DNA of 64,000 nucleotides. Origin: an uncultured Porphyromonadaceae bacterium (GTDB lineage Bacteria > Bacteroidota > Bacteroidia > Bacteroidales > Muribaculaceae). Numbering within the stretch: position 1 is the stretch's first letter; each line of letters begins with the position of its first letter. A model generated the notes under the pieces. The model worked only from the letters and a program-made list of their open reading frames with translations, did not search any database and was not told where the DNA came from. Below, piece after piece: positions 51,027 to 59,953 of this stretch. The stretch spans positions 62,001 to 126,000 of the forward strand of contig CANOLV010000001.1 in NCBI GenBank assembly GCA_947567425.1, read 5' to 3'. The position numbers and the translations under genes were made by a program.

Positions 51027-52246
51027 TGAATCCCAACGACGTATTCAACATCCGGATCGAGGATTTCAACTATCCTCTGCCCGACGAGCGGATAGCAAAA
51101 CATCCCCTCGCCGAACGCGACAGCTGCAAGCTCCTGCTGAGGCGCCACGGAGGCCACATCTCGGAACATGTGTTCAAGGAGGTGGCCGGACTGCTTCCCG
51201 ACGACTCGATGCTCGTCTATAACGACACCCGCGTGATCAATGCCCGCCTGCGCTTTCAAAAGGCGGAAGGAGGATCCACTATAGAGATATTCTGTCTGGA
51301 GCCGGTTCTGCCGTCGGACTACGCGCTCAACCTGTCGTCGGCCTCGTGCTGCGAATGGCTCTGCTTCGTCGGAAATTCAAAACGCTGGAAATCGGGCAAT
51401 CTGACCCGTCAGGTAAGCATCGACGGCAACGAAGTCCGGGTAAGCGCCGAACGGGTGCGCCGCGACGGCAACGCCTCAGTCATCCGGTTCAGCTGGGACT
51501 CGACTGACGCCACATTCTCCGACATACTTCTGGCCATGGGGGAAATACCGATACCTCCCTACCTCAACCGTGCCACCGAACAGTCGGACACCACCGACTA
51601 TCAGACAGTCTACAGCCACTATGACGGCTCAGTGGCAGCGCCCACTGCCGGACTGCACTTCACCGACAACCTGCTGTCGGAAATCGCGGCACGTGGCATA
51701 CCTTCGCGACAAGTCACACTGCATGTCGGCGCCGGAACGTTCCAGCCCGTAAAGAGCGAGAGCATCGGCGAACATGACATGCACAGTGAATTCATAGCCG
51801 TGAGCAGAGATTTCTTAGCCGAACTCGCCGCTACCGACCGCAGAGTGATCGCCGTAGGCACCACCTCGGTACGCACACTCGAAAGCGTTTACCATATCGG
51901 ATGCCTCATCAGTCAAGGCAAATGGACCGGACAGGTGCCGCAATGGTACCCCTATTCGTCAGATCACCCAGGTCTAAGCACTGAAGAAGCCTTGCGCCAC
52001 GTGGTCAGCTATCTCGACCGTGAAGGCTCGGACACGCTCATAGCATCTACCCGCATAATCATAGCCCCCGGCTATACCTTCCGCATAGTGAAGGGAATGA
52101 TCACCAACTTCCATCAGCCACAGTCCACACTGCTACTGCTGGTTTCGGCATTCGTAGATGGAGAATGGAGAGAGATGTACGACTTCGCGCTGTCCAACGA
52201 TTTCCGCTTCCTGAGCTACGGAGACGGATCGCTGATTTTTCCATGA
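51023..52246 (+). CDS. queA: tRNA preQ1(34) S-adenosylmethionine ribosyltransferase-isomerase
   Basis: Transfers the ribosyl part of S-adenosylmethionine to preQ1 in tRNA to form epoxyqueuosine, a late step of queuosine synthesis. The 407-residue product has the family segments FNYPLPDERIAKHPL, MLVYNDTRVINARL, GEIPIPPYLNR, SVAAPTAGLHFTDNLL and GTTSVRTLESVYHI. It ends in FRFLSYGDGSLIF. Length is longer than many QueA (about 345), mainly through an internal segment around residues 95-150. The start ATG overlaps the glmU-like stop as ATGA. With queF (45594) and the yhhQ transporter (25052) it forms a scattered queuosine pathway. Confidence 0.95.
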   Translation: MMNPNDVFNIRIEDFNYPLPDERIAKHPLAERDSCKLLLRRHGGHISEHVFKEVAGLLPDDSMLVYNDTRVINARLRFQKAEGGSTIEIFCLEPVLPSDYALNLSSASCCEWLCFVGNSKRWKSGNLTRQVSIDGNEVRVSAERVRRDGNASVIRFSWDSTDATFSDILLAMGEIPIPPYLNRATEQSDTTDYQTVYSHYDGSVAAPTAGLHFTDNLLSEIAARGIPSRQVTLHVGAGTFQPVKSESIGEHDMHSEFIAVSRDFLAELAATDRRVIAVGTTSVRTLESVYHIGCLISQGKWTGQVPQWYPYSSDHPGLSTEEALRHVVSYLDREGSDTLIASTRIIIAPGYTFRIVKGMITNFHQPQSTLLLLVSAFVDGEWREMYDFALSNDFRFLSYGDGSLIFP

Positions 52247-52358
52247 TGCCAAAATCATAGAAGGGTACAAATTAGAGAGCAAATCAATTATTTGTCAATT
52301 AACCCCATACACATGGTATTTTAAGCCTATATTAAGCCATAATAATGCCGTCGGTTAA

Positions 52359-52400
52359 TAGGAGCAGGATACTTTTGCATCAAAAAGCATCCTGCTCCTA
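52359..52400. repeat. Perfect inverted repeat around the lyase promoter
   Basis: TAGGAGCAGGAT (52359-52370) and ATCCTGCTCCTA (52389-52400) form a perfect 12-bp inverted repeat with an 18-base spacer. The left arm ends at the first base of the -7 element and the right arm falls just after the expected transcript start. It could be an operator for a dimeric regulator, or a hairpin ending queA transcripts; no U-run follows it. Confidence 0.7.
52370..52377 (+). promoter_or_regulatory. -7 element for the polysaccharide lyase gene
   Basis: TACTTTTG fits TAnnTTTG, 60 bases before ATG 52430, within the spacer of the inverted repeat at 52359-52400. Confidence 0.65.
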
Positions 52401-52429
52401 CTTTAAATAACCATAACCTTAACAAAGAA

Positions 52430-55400
52430 ATGACAGCGATACATTGGATCAAACAGTCCGGCCTGCTTCTGGCTATATGCACAGGCCTTTGCGGAACCGG
52501 CACCATGAACGCGGCGTCCGATTACTGGAATTCCAATACACATTTGATGCCCCTACGCCTGCCTCCGGCCCCAAAAGGACATAAGCCGGAGTATCTCGAC
52601 CTGAATAAGGATGGCAAAGTCGATGCCATAAAGACTATGACCCATGGCGGCGTACCGGTTCTGTGGCTTGACGACGACGGCAACATGAGGCCCGGCGACA
52701 CAGAAGGCGACATGATCAACGACTGCCTTCTTATAGACCGCAATAAAGACGGCTTATTCGGAAGTCACGGCGACCTTATCATAGATTGGGTGGACGAGAA
52801 CGGCGACGGCAAAGCCGACATGCAGATAGTGATCGACTATCCGGATAAGAAATCGGAAACAGGAGGACACTACATGATTATCCGCGACCTCGACAATGAC
52901 AACATATTCAACTACATCAACTTCAACGACTTCAAACTTCACTGTTGGGACCACGTGGGTCTGTCGGATTTCTATGAAGACTACAGCGGACATACCATGT
53001 TTATGAAAGTACATGCGCCGACATACGCTCTTAAAGACCTCCGACTCAACTGGGAAAATCCATTCCTGTTTTATGATCCGGACCGCGACGGACTGACGGA
53101 AATGGCCATAAGAATCATGGATTCACCCAAACCCCGAGGCAACGCCGACTGGGTCTCCATAGCCGTGGATCTCGACAACGACAACACCACGGGCAACGAA
53201 TTTGACTTCGACATGACCATAGGATTCCAGGGCGGAGGATTTGACTATAGCGATCAAGTACATCCGGTGAAAAATGTTCAGGGGCTGCCAGAATCGGATC
53301 AATTCTTCATGGACCCGCGTTTCCGCCAATTGACCGAGCTGGTCTATCCCGACCACGAAGCGGCTTGGAACCTGATATTCAACCGAGGCAAGTGGAAACG
53401 AGTAAACTTCGTCTATGACGAGGACGACGACAACGGCCGATGGGAGCGTGTCGAGTTCTATGAACCGCGCGACCCATTTAATATCGGATGGAAAAACCTT
53501 GGCGTGGACAACAACAAACAGAGCGACGCATCAGGCGACAGAGGCGAATGGGACCTCGACAATTCCGGCGGGGGCAAGCTCTATCTAAGCAAGTTTGACG
53601 GCAGGCTCCACCTATACGGAGCCGAATCCGGAGTATGGCGCATCGACCAGAATGCCTCTTACTTCCAAGGATGGGACCGCCTTTGGATGGGGCAGGACTT
53701 CTATCCAAAATCGTTCGCCACCGTACTGTACAGCGACACCAACGGCAACGGATTCATAGACCATATCGAATATGACCTTGACGGCGACACCGCGACAGAG
53801 ACAAAAATAGACTTCAACGAACTGGGCATCGACGACCGATGCGAGCTGATCGACATATCCGGATTCAACTACTCCGACTTTAACGGCCTTGCGTCGCGTA
53901 TGGCCGACGGCATCTGGTCAAATGCCATGGAAGCCGTCAAGGTGGCACGGCAATACGGACTCAACCCCAACTGGTATGCGAAATGGATGACAGCCAGCAC
54001 CACACGCGAGAAATATGCCCATGGATATTGGCTCGCATTCTATATCTACAAAGATCTTGAGGACATGTTCGTCTCCAGAGGCGACGAAGAGAGCCTTAAG
54101 CTACTCAACCGCGCATACTATGGCGGCGACTGGAGTGTTGTCGCCACGAAAGGAGAAGAAGGGTTCGCCTTCTTCACACCCGAGGAGACGGCCACCATCA
54201 GAACCTCGGCAAAAACCGCATGGGGAAAAAAGATAGTCAAGCAAATGCAACGCAACATCAATGAACGCCGGAGACATGAGCTTCAGGTGCCGGATATACC
54301 AGGAGGACATTTCCATGACTACTTCTGCCCGCTACACAATCAGCAGCTCACATTCAGGTGGGACTCACCTAAAGCCCACCTGTGTACGGCCTGCGGCAAA
54401 GCATGGGAAGGCAATGATCGTTTTGACTGGGCCTGGATATATCAGATCCACTTCCTCAACCGCGACTACATGTATCAATGCATGTACCTGTACCTGGCCA
54501 CCGGCGACCGTAAGTATGCCGGCTACATAAAGGATATGCTGCTTGACTATGCTTCGAAATACGACGGATGGTTTGAACACAACTCCGGACGGCAAGCCAC
54601 CGACAAGCACAGCGGCAAAGCCTTTGCCCAAAGCCTCGACGAGGCATCATGGGCCACAAAGACCGCAATGGCCTACAAAGCGATAAAATCCACACTTAAC
54701 GACAAAGAAATTAAAGCAATCGAAGATGGCTATCTGCGCCCGGCCTCCAGACTACTGCTAAACCGTCCGGCGGAGGCCAACTGGCAGATGTGGCACAACA
54801 GCGGCCTCGCGGCATTAGGCATAGCTCTTGAGGATGACTCCATCGTGGATATAGCCGTCAATAAGCCCCGCTACGGCTACCACTATCTTGTAGGAAAACA
54901 TAAAAATGCCGACGGATGGATCAACGAGGGTTCGCCCCACTACCATTATTATCCTCTTGAGGCACTGATATTCACGGCCAGGGCAGTGGACTGCCGCGGA
55001 TACGCACTGTTCGATCCGGATCTGCACGACATGTTTGCGGAACCTGTCAAGGGGACGTATCCCGACCTCTCGTTTCCCGCTCATAGCGACGGATGGTACG
55101 GAGCCAACCTGCTGTCACAAACCGCACTGTATGAACTTGCATCCGCAAGATTTACCGACAGGCTTATGCACGACGTACTCTCAATGGCTTACAACCATAA
55201 AAAACGTTGGGATCCGGAAGCACTCCTCAACGGCCACGACTACGGAAAAAGCTCCGTCGGAAGACTGATCCAGCCAAGCTATTCATTTGACCAATCCGGC
55301 TTCTGCCTACTGCGCAACGGCGGACGCACCGTAGTGCTTAAGTTCGGAGGTAACGGAATCGGGCACGGACATCCGGACAAACTGTCGCTCACCATCCATG

Positions 55401-56035
55401 ACGGCCACCGTGAACTTATATCCGACTTCGGGACATCAGGCTACGGGACTCCCGACTATCTCGGTTGGTATAAACGGTCATTGTCGCACAACACAGTCAC
55501 CGTCGACGGCAAAGACCAGCAACGAAGCACGGGACGTCTTCTGAAATTTGAGCCATCGGCCACCGGCGGATATGCCGAAATGGCTACTTCCGACGCATAT
55601 CCCGGAGTGAACATGAGCCGAAGCGTCAGACTTGACGGGAAAGAGATAACCGACAGATATACATGCACATCCGACTCCTCGCATACTTATGAATATGTAT
55701 TATTGTTCAACGATCGACCTACCGCAGATGCGATACCGGCAAAAGGACCTGAATACACGGCCGAAGTCTATGACCGCATCCGCAATACCGAGACATATCC
55801 CTACAACGGCGGAGGCATCACATTCACCACTCCCGACCTGACCCTGTCCATTACAATAGGCGACGGTAATGTAGAAAGCATCACTCTCGGAGAAGCACCA
55901 GGCATACCATCCAATCCTACCGTCAATGACGGACCCGGAGCAGGCGACCACCCTGCCCTACCATGCTATCCGCTGATAATTAAGATGACTGGGAAGAGCA
56001 TGGCTGTCGATGCGAAATGGGTCATGGCCAATTGA
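52430..56035 (+). CDS. Large secreted heparinase II/III-type polysaccharide lyase
   Basis: A 1201-residue exported protein with a signal peptide ending near TMNAA. The N-terminal half (about 50-500) is rich in Asp-x-Asn-x-Asp-type loops (DLNKDGKVDA, DRNKDGLFG, DENGDGKADM, DPDRDGLTEM), suggesting calcium-stabilised repeats. Around residues 625-660 there is a Cys/His cluster (FCPLHNQQ then LCTACGKAW), a possible zinc site. An (alpha/alpha) toroid and a C-terminal beta-sandwich follow with family features GIGHGHPDKLSL (near 979) and RSLSHNTVTVDGK (near 1019). The fold suggests cleavage of an acidic polysaccharide by beta-elimination; the exact substrate is unknown. It stands alone behind a promoter flanked by a palindrome. 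Confidence 0.85.
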   Translation: MTAIHWIKQSGLLLAICTGLCGTGTMNAASDYWNSNTHLMPLRLPPAPKGHKPEYLDLNKDGKVDAIKTMTHGGVPVLWLDDDGNMRPGDTEGDMINDCLLIDRNKDGLFGSHGDLIIDWVDENGDGKADMQIVIDYPDKKSETGGHYMIIRDLDNDNIFNYINFNDFKLHCWDHVGLSDFYEDYSGHTMFMKVHAPTYALKDLRLNWENPFLFYDPDRDGLTEMAIRIMDSPKPRGNADWVSIAVDLDNDNTTGNEFDFDMTIGFQGGGFDYSDQVHPVKNVQGLPESDQFFMDPRFRQLTELVYPDHEAAWNLIFNRGKWKRVNFVYDEDDDNGRWERVEFYEPRDPFNIGWKNLGVDNNKQSDASGDRGEWDLDNSGGGKLYLSKFDGRLHLYGAESGVWRIDQNASYFQGWDRLWMGQDFYPKSFATVLYSDTNGNGFIDHIEYDLDGDTATETKIDFNELGIDDRCELIDISGFNYSDFNGLASRMADGIWSNAMEAVKVARQYGLNPNWYAKWMTASTTREKYAHGYWLAFYIYKDLEDMFVSRGDEESLKLLNRAYYGGDWSVVATKGEEGFAFFTPEETATIRTSAKTAWGKKIVKQMQRNINERRRHELQVPDIPGGHFHDYFCPLHNQQLTFRWDSPKAHLCTACGKAWEGNDRFDWAWIYQIHFLNRDYMYQCMYLYLATGDRKYAGYIKDMLLDYASKYDGWFEHNSGRQATDKHSGKAFAQSLDEASWATKTAMAYKAIKSTLNDKEIKAIEDGYLRPASRLLLNRPAEANWQMWHNSGLAALGIALEDDSIVDIAVNKPRYGYHYLVGKHKNADGWINEGSPHYHYYPLEALIFTARAVDCRGYALFDPDLHDMFAEPVKGTYPDLSFPAHSDGWYGANLLSQTALYELASARFTDRLMHDVLSMAYNHKKRWDPEALLNGHDYGKSSVGRLIQPSYSFDQSGFCLLRNGGRTVVLKFGGNGIGHGHPDKLSLTIHDGHRELISDFGTSGYGTPDYLGWYKRSLSHNTVTVDGKDQQRSTGRLLKFEPSATGGYAEMATSDAYPGVNMSRSVRLDGKEITDRYTCTSDSSHTYEYVLLFNDRPTADAIPAKGPEYTAEVYDRIRNTETYPYNGGGITFTTPDLTLSITIGDGNVESITLGEAPGIPSNPTVNDGPGAGDHPALPCYPLIIKMTGKSMAVDAKWVMAN

Positions 56036-56109
56036 GCGCAGGCGGGGAGCTTGAACTTTATTAAGCGGTAATTTGTTAAAAGTTTATGTTTAAAATTACG
56101 AAAATTTCG

Positions 56110-56117
56110 TAATTTTG
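56110..56117 (+). promoter_or_regulatory. -7 element for the winged-helix gene
   Basis: TAATTTTG, 47 bases before ATG 56164, in an A/T-rich gap. Confidence 0.75.
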
Positions 56118-56163
56118 CGATGAAGACCACTATACATTGTCTAACATAAACTTTTTTACTACA

Positions 56164-56373
56164 ATGAACATCGACACTATCGGCTATAATGCCGGACTTA
56201 TCTGGAATGCCCTCAACGAGGCAGACGCTCTTGGCGTAAAGCAGCTTAAAAAAGTCACTAAGCTGAAAGACAAAGAGATGCATCTGGCTTTAGGCTGGCT
56301 GGCTCGTGAAGGCAAAATCCTGATTGCTGAGAACGAGGACGAAAAGGACCTCATAATCTCGTTGGCTAAATAA
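56164..56373 (+). CDS. Small winged-helix domain protein (DUF2582-like)
   Basis: A 69-residue cytoplasmic protein made of a single winged-helix domain: MNIDTIGYNAGLIWNALNE, then GVKQLKKVTKLKDKEMHLAL, then a wing in AREGKILIAENEDEKDLII. Similar stand-alone domains (DUF2582, winged helix family) occur widely in Bacteroidetes and may bind DNA or proteins. ATG 56164 is chosen; an in-frame codon at 56137 is not needed and lies close behind the -7 element. It is monocistronic, between promoter 56110 and the hairpin at 56401. Confidence 0.85.
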   Translation: MNIDTIGYNAGLIWNALNEADALGVKQLKKVTKLKDKEMHLALGWLAREGKILIAENEDEKDLIISLAK

Positions 56374-56400
56374 CATAGCACTACCTACAAAACTTTTCAG

Positions 56401-56437
56401 ACGGCTAAAGCGACTGGACGACAGCGGCTTTAGCCGT
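56401..56437. terminator. Hairpin terminator between convergent genes
   Basis: A perfect 11-bp stem (ACGGCTAAAGC at 56401-56411, GCTTTAGCCGT at 56427-56437) with a 15-base loop, between the winged-helix gene (+) and the acyltransferase gene (-). Confidence 0.75.
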
Positions 56438-56455
56438 TGTTGCCACTATATGACG

Positions 56456-57499
56456 CTAACGGACCTGAAAACGCCGTCCGACAACATTCCATGAAAACAG
56501 CGCCAGGCATACGGTGACTACTGCAATTGTCAGCAACAGCCATACGGCCCCCATCCTTTCAGGCAGACCAAGCCATACGGCGGACTGTATGACCGGAAAA
56601 TGAAACAGATAAATGTCGTAGGACAGGTCATCGCCCCGGCTCAATCGCGCACCCCAACTTCCGACAAGCGAAACCCATACCACTAACGAACCGGCAACAA
56701 ATGGCTGGAGAACCGTATGATATACCAACGAATCGCCACAGAACGCCACCAGAAGCAGACATACCGCCAATATCCACCACTTATATCTACGGAACTCATT
56801 CCAATAGCTGTTGATAAGGGCACCTACGTAGAAAAACACGAACACCGTGCCGAACTGACGCGCCAGCATAGCATATACGGAGTGTTCATCGGAGGCAAAG
56901 CTGAGCAACAACATTCTGAGGCATATCAAGGAACCGACAATGCCCCACAACAGCATCCTTCCACGGTCACGGCCAAGCCGCACGACGAGCCGATAGACCA
57001 ACGGCACGGAAAGATAACACAGCCATTCGCCTTTCATCGTCCATAATGATCCGTTGACAGCATCGGTTACAAAATCCGGACCTTGAAACACACCGGGCAA
57101 ATCAGGTTGAAGGAAATTAAGGAAAGCCAAATTGGCCATCAGATACTTATAAAATCCTGAATCGCAGAAATACTCCGTTACCGAAAGCGTGCTGACCGCT
57201 ACAAGCGAAACCGCGGCCACGACCACTATAAATATATATGAGGGCATAATCTTACGGACACGCCTGGAAAGATATCCGCGCATCGACGGATGCCTGTCGA
57301 AAGATGGAAACATCAAGAATCCGCTCAATGTAAAAAAGCACCCTACCACGACGTTCACACTCTGCAACGCGGGATAAGCGATGCCCGTAAGCACCGAAGC
57401 ATGGGATATCAGCACACAGAAACTAAGATAGTATCTCACGACATTCATATTATTGTCGCGTGATATGGAATTAAATATTAACCCATTGCCGTTTCTCAT
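56456..57499 (-). CDS. Acyltransferase 3 family membrane protein
   Basis: A 347-residue integral inner-membrane protein with about ten hydrophobic helices. The family opening is visible in SRDNNMNVVRYYLSFCVLISHASVL in short pieces (RDNN then the ISHA histidine), followed by GCFFTLSGFLMF and RRVRKIMPSYIF, which are acyltransferase-3 landmarks. Such enzymes O-acetylate or O-succinylate surface sugars such as LPS O-antigen. Start ATG 57499 is used; the in-frame codon at 57553 adds unrelated residues. It stands alone, between the hairpin at 56401 and the terminator of tRNA-Pro. Confidence 0.88.
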   Translation of the reverse strand: MRNGNGLIFNSISRDNNMNVVRYYLSFCVLISHASVLTGIAYPALQSVNVVVGCFFTLSGFLMFPSFDRHPSMRGYLSRRVRKIMPSYIFIVVVAAVSLVAVSTLSVTEYFCDSGFYKYLMANLAFLNFLQPDLPGVFQGPDFVTDAVNGSLWTMKGEWLCYLSVPLVYRLVVRLGRDRGRMLLWGIVGSLICLRMLLLSFASDEHSVYAMLARQFGTVFVFFYVGALINSYWNEFRRYKWWILAVCLLLVAFCGDSLVYHTVLQPFVAGSLVVWVSLVGSWGARLSRGDDLSYDIYLFHFPVIQSAVWLGLPERMGAVWLLLTIAVVTVCLALFSWNVVGRRFQVR

Positions 57500-57551
57500 C
57501 CTGACGTTCCGGAAAAATGTGCATATATTAGGGATTGATACCTTATGATGC

Positions 57552-57581
57552 AAAAAAAGAGCCTAACTCGTTGAGTTAAGC
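57552..57581 (-). terminator. Intrinsic terminator of tRNA-Pro
   Basis: Minus strand: 9-bp stem (57581-57573 with 57569-57561, one G-U pair) with loop AAC, then TC and seven U (57558-57552). Confidence 0.85.
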
Positions 57582-57600
57582 CCTTTCGCTTGATGCTCAG

Positions 57601-57673
57601 TCGGGGTGAGAAGACTCGAACTTCCGACCTCCACGTCCCGAACGTGGCGCGCTGCCAACTGTGCTACACCCCG
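57601..57673 (-). tRNA. tRNA-Pro (CGG)
   Basis: A 73-nt cloverleaf on the minus strand. The acceptor stem CGGGGTG/CACCCCG has discriminator A. Anticodon stem CCACG/CGTGG encloses loop TTCGGGA, giving anticodon CGG. The T-arm contains GTTCGAGTC. CCA is not encoded. Confidence 0.95.
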
Positions 57674-57690
57674 AGCGCGATTTGCGGAGG

Positions 57691-57698
57691 CAAAGTTA
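57691..57698 (-). promoter_or_regulatory. -7 element for tRNA-Pro
   Basis: Minus strand TAACTTTG, ending 18 bases upstream of the tRNA 5' end. Confidence 0.75.
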
Positions 57699-57742
57699 AT
57701 GCTTTTTTGTGAATTGACAACTAAAAATGGCAAAAATTTTCT

Positions 57743-57750
57743 TACCTTTG
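57743..57750 (+). promoter_or_regulatory. -7 element for the Ig-like lipoprotein gene
   Basis: TACCTTTG, only five bases before ATG 57756. This makes ATG 57780 the more likely start (30 bases downstream). Confidence 0.75.
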
Positions 57751-57779
57751 TCTCTATGAAAGGTAACGATGGGAAATAT

Positions 57780-59897
57780 ATGCGCCTGCTGCTCGGTGTA
57801 GCGGCTCTGTTCATATTGGCCGCCTGCGCCTCAATAGGGCGTCCCGGCGGTGGCGAATATGACTATGTCCCCCCGAAATTCGTAAAAAGCACTCCGGCCA
57901 TAGGTGAAAAGAACGTGAGCCGCAACCGTATAAACATCGAGTTTGACGAAAACGTACAGATAGAGGATGTCATAAACAAAGTGGTAGTGTCGCCGGCACA
58001 GAAGACTATGCCGGCCATCAATGCCAACGGCCGCCACGTGTCGGTCGAGCTCCGCGATACGCTCCTGCCCGACGTCACCTACACCATCGACTTTTCCGAC
58101 GCCATACGCGACCTTAACGAAAGTAATGTGCTCGACGGATTTGCCATCGACTTTTCGACTGGAAACACCATCGACTCCATGCGCATCTCCGGCATGGTGT
58201 TCGAGGCAGGCACACTCGAACCTGCCCAGGGAATGCTCGTAGGGGTCTACAGCGACCTCTCAGACACAGCCATAACCACGCTGCCGATGGAGCGCATAGC
58301 CAAGACAAACCAGTTGGGACAGTTCACCATCCGCGGACTCAAACCCGGCGAATACCACATATTCGCGCTCAACGACCTCAACCGCGACTACCATTGGGAC
58401 CGCACGGAAGACATAGCATTCTACGACATGACCATATCGCCCGCCATACGCGATTCAGTGGTGGCCGACACTATAGTCAACGCCGTAGGTCAGGATTCAA
58501 TAGTGTTCAGGACACTGAGATACTACACACCCGACGACATCCTACTGACATGGTTCAACGAAGGATATCAGGCGCAGTACCTTAAGGACTACTCGAGGCC
58601 GACCCAGCGCCGGCTGCTCATCAACTTAGGCGCACCTTCGGACACGCTCCCGGAAATCACACTGGCCAACGGCCCTATGTCAGGGCTCAACATACGCGAA
58701 TGGGCAAAACTGAACTCCAATCCCACCCGCGACACTCTGGAATATTTCATCACCGACACCACCCTTCTGGCACAGGACACCCTCATGCTGGCCATGCACT
58801 ACCTGCGTACGGACACAGCCCAGATGCTCACCTGGGGCGACGATACGGTCAAAGCCATATACAAAGCGCCGCATGTAAGCAAAAAAGAGGCCAAAAAGCA
58901 GCAGAAAGCCAAAGAAGAAGCCAAGGAGAAGCGCCGTCTGAAAATGGCACAGTCGCTTCTGCCCGACACTCTGCGTGAGGATACCCTGTACCTGAATCCG
59001 CTCCTTCGCGACACTCTGCGGCTCGATTCCCTTATAGGCCCCGACTTGACATTCATCAACTTCCAGTCAAAAGGGAGCTCGACCCAAGAGATATATCTGC
59101 CCTTGCGCTTCACTGTCGACCAGCCGCTCGACACGATAATCCAAAGCGGCATCCACTTCGAGATGATGCGCGACACGCTCTGGGACACCATCGCGGCCCC
59201 GGCACTCGTTCCCGACGACTCATTAGGCCTGGGACTTCTCAAATACCGGATGGACTACACATGGAAACCGGGTACAAAATACAGACTGACGATCGATTCG
59301 GCGGCGATAGTAGGCATATATGACGAATGGAACAAGCCGTACAGTCTTGAATTCACCACCCGTGCGCTTGAGGACTATTCGGCCCTGTTCTTCAATGTAA
59401 CAGGAGTTACCGACTCCGCTATAGTAGAAATAATCGGCAAGGACGACAAACCGGTGATGAGCGCCCCGCTTAAGAACGGAGTGGCAGAATTCCCCTATCT
59501 GCAGCCCGGCGACATATATGCGCGCCTGTTCATCGACCGCAACGGCAACGGCAAGTACGACACCGGAAACCTGCTTGAACATATCCAGCCGGAAGAGATG
59601 TTCTATTTTCCAAAGAAACTGACCTTAAAGAAAAACTGGGATGTGGAACAGTCGTGGAATATCTATGAGACTTCTGTAGACATGCAGAAGCCCAAAGAAC
59701 TGGTAAAGAACAAGCCGAAAGAGAAGAAGAAACGACGCCGCAACCCCGACGGATCATACGTCAAGGAGGACAACGACGAAGAATATGACGATGAAGAGGA
59801 GGACTACGGCTATGACGAAAACTTCTTCGGCCCCGGCAACCGCAACGGCACAAGCAATGTAGGCGACTATAACTATCTGAACAACCTGCGCCGCTAA
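57780..59897 (+). CDS. Large Ig-like lipoprotein
   Basis: A 705-residue lipoprotein. The signal MRLLLGVAALFILAAC ends at Cys16 with lipobox ILAAC. The region after about residue 30 resembles an Ig-like (Big_5) fold: PKFVKSTPAIGEKNVSRNR then INIEFDENVQIEDV, with VTYTIDFSDAIRDLNES. A middle prealbumin-like FTIRGLKPGEYHIFALND segment and a similar late one (about 560-620) suggest repeated beta-sandwich modules. The end is very charged (Lys/Arg-rich then Asp/Glu/Tyr-rich, about 640-690). The function is unknown; Bacteroidetes cell-surface lipoproteins of this kind are common. The frame is open further upstream across tRNA-Pro, but the promoter rules this out. Confidence 0.82.
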   Translation: MRLLLGVAALFILAACASIGRPGGGEYDYVPPKFVKSTPAIGEKNVSRNRINIEFDENVQIEDVINKVVVSPAQKTMPAINANGRHVSVELRDTLLPDVTYTIDFSDAIRDLNESNVLDGFAIDFSTGNTIDSMRISGMVFEAGTLEPAQGMLVGVYSDLSDTAITTLPMERIAKTNQLGQFTIRGLKPGEYHIFALNDLNRDYHWDRTEDIAFYDMTISPAIRDSVVADTIVNAVGQDSIVFRTLRYYTPDDILLTWFNEGYQAQYLKDYSRPTQRRLLINLGAPSDTLPEITLANGPMSGLNIREWAKLNSNPTRDTLEYFITDTTLLAQDTLMLAMHYLRTDTAQMLTWGDDTVKAIYKAPHVSKKEAKKQQKAKEEAKEKRRLKMAQSLLPDTLREDTLYLNPLLRDTLRLDSLIGPDLTFINFQSKGSSTQEIYLPLRFTVDQPLDTIIQSGIHFEMMRDTLWDTIAAPALVPDDSLGLGLLKYRMDYTWKPGTKYRLTIDSAAIVGIYDEWNKPYSLEFTTRALEDYSALFFNVTGVTDSAIVEIIGKDDKPVMSAPLKNGVAEFPYLQPGDIYARLFIDRNGNGKYDTGNLLEHIQPEEMFYFPKKLTLKKNWDVEQSWNIYETSVDMQKPKELVKNKPKEKKKRRRNPDGSYVKEDNDEEYDDEEEDYGYDENFFGPGNRNGTSNVGDYNYLNNLRR

Positions 59898-59953
59898 AAC
59901 CTTGCGCATCCCGGATACCATAACACATAAACTACCAATCATTTTCAACGGCA

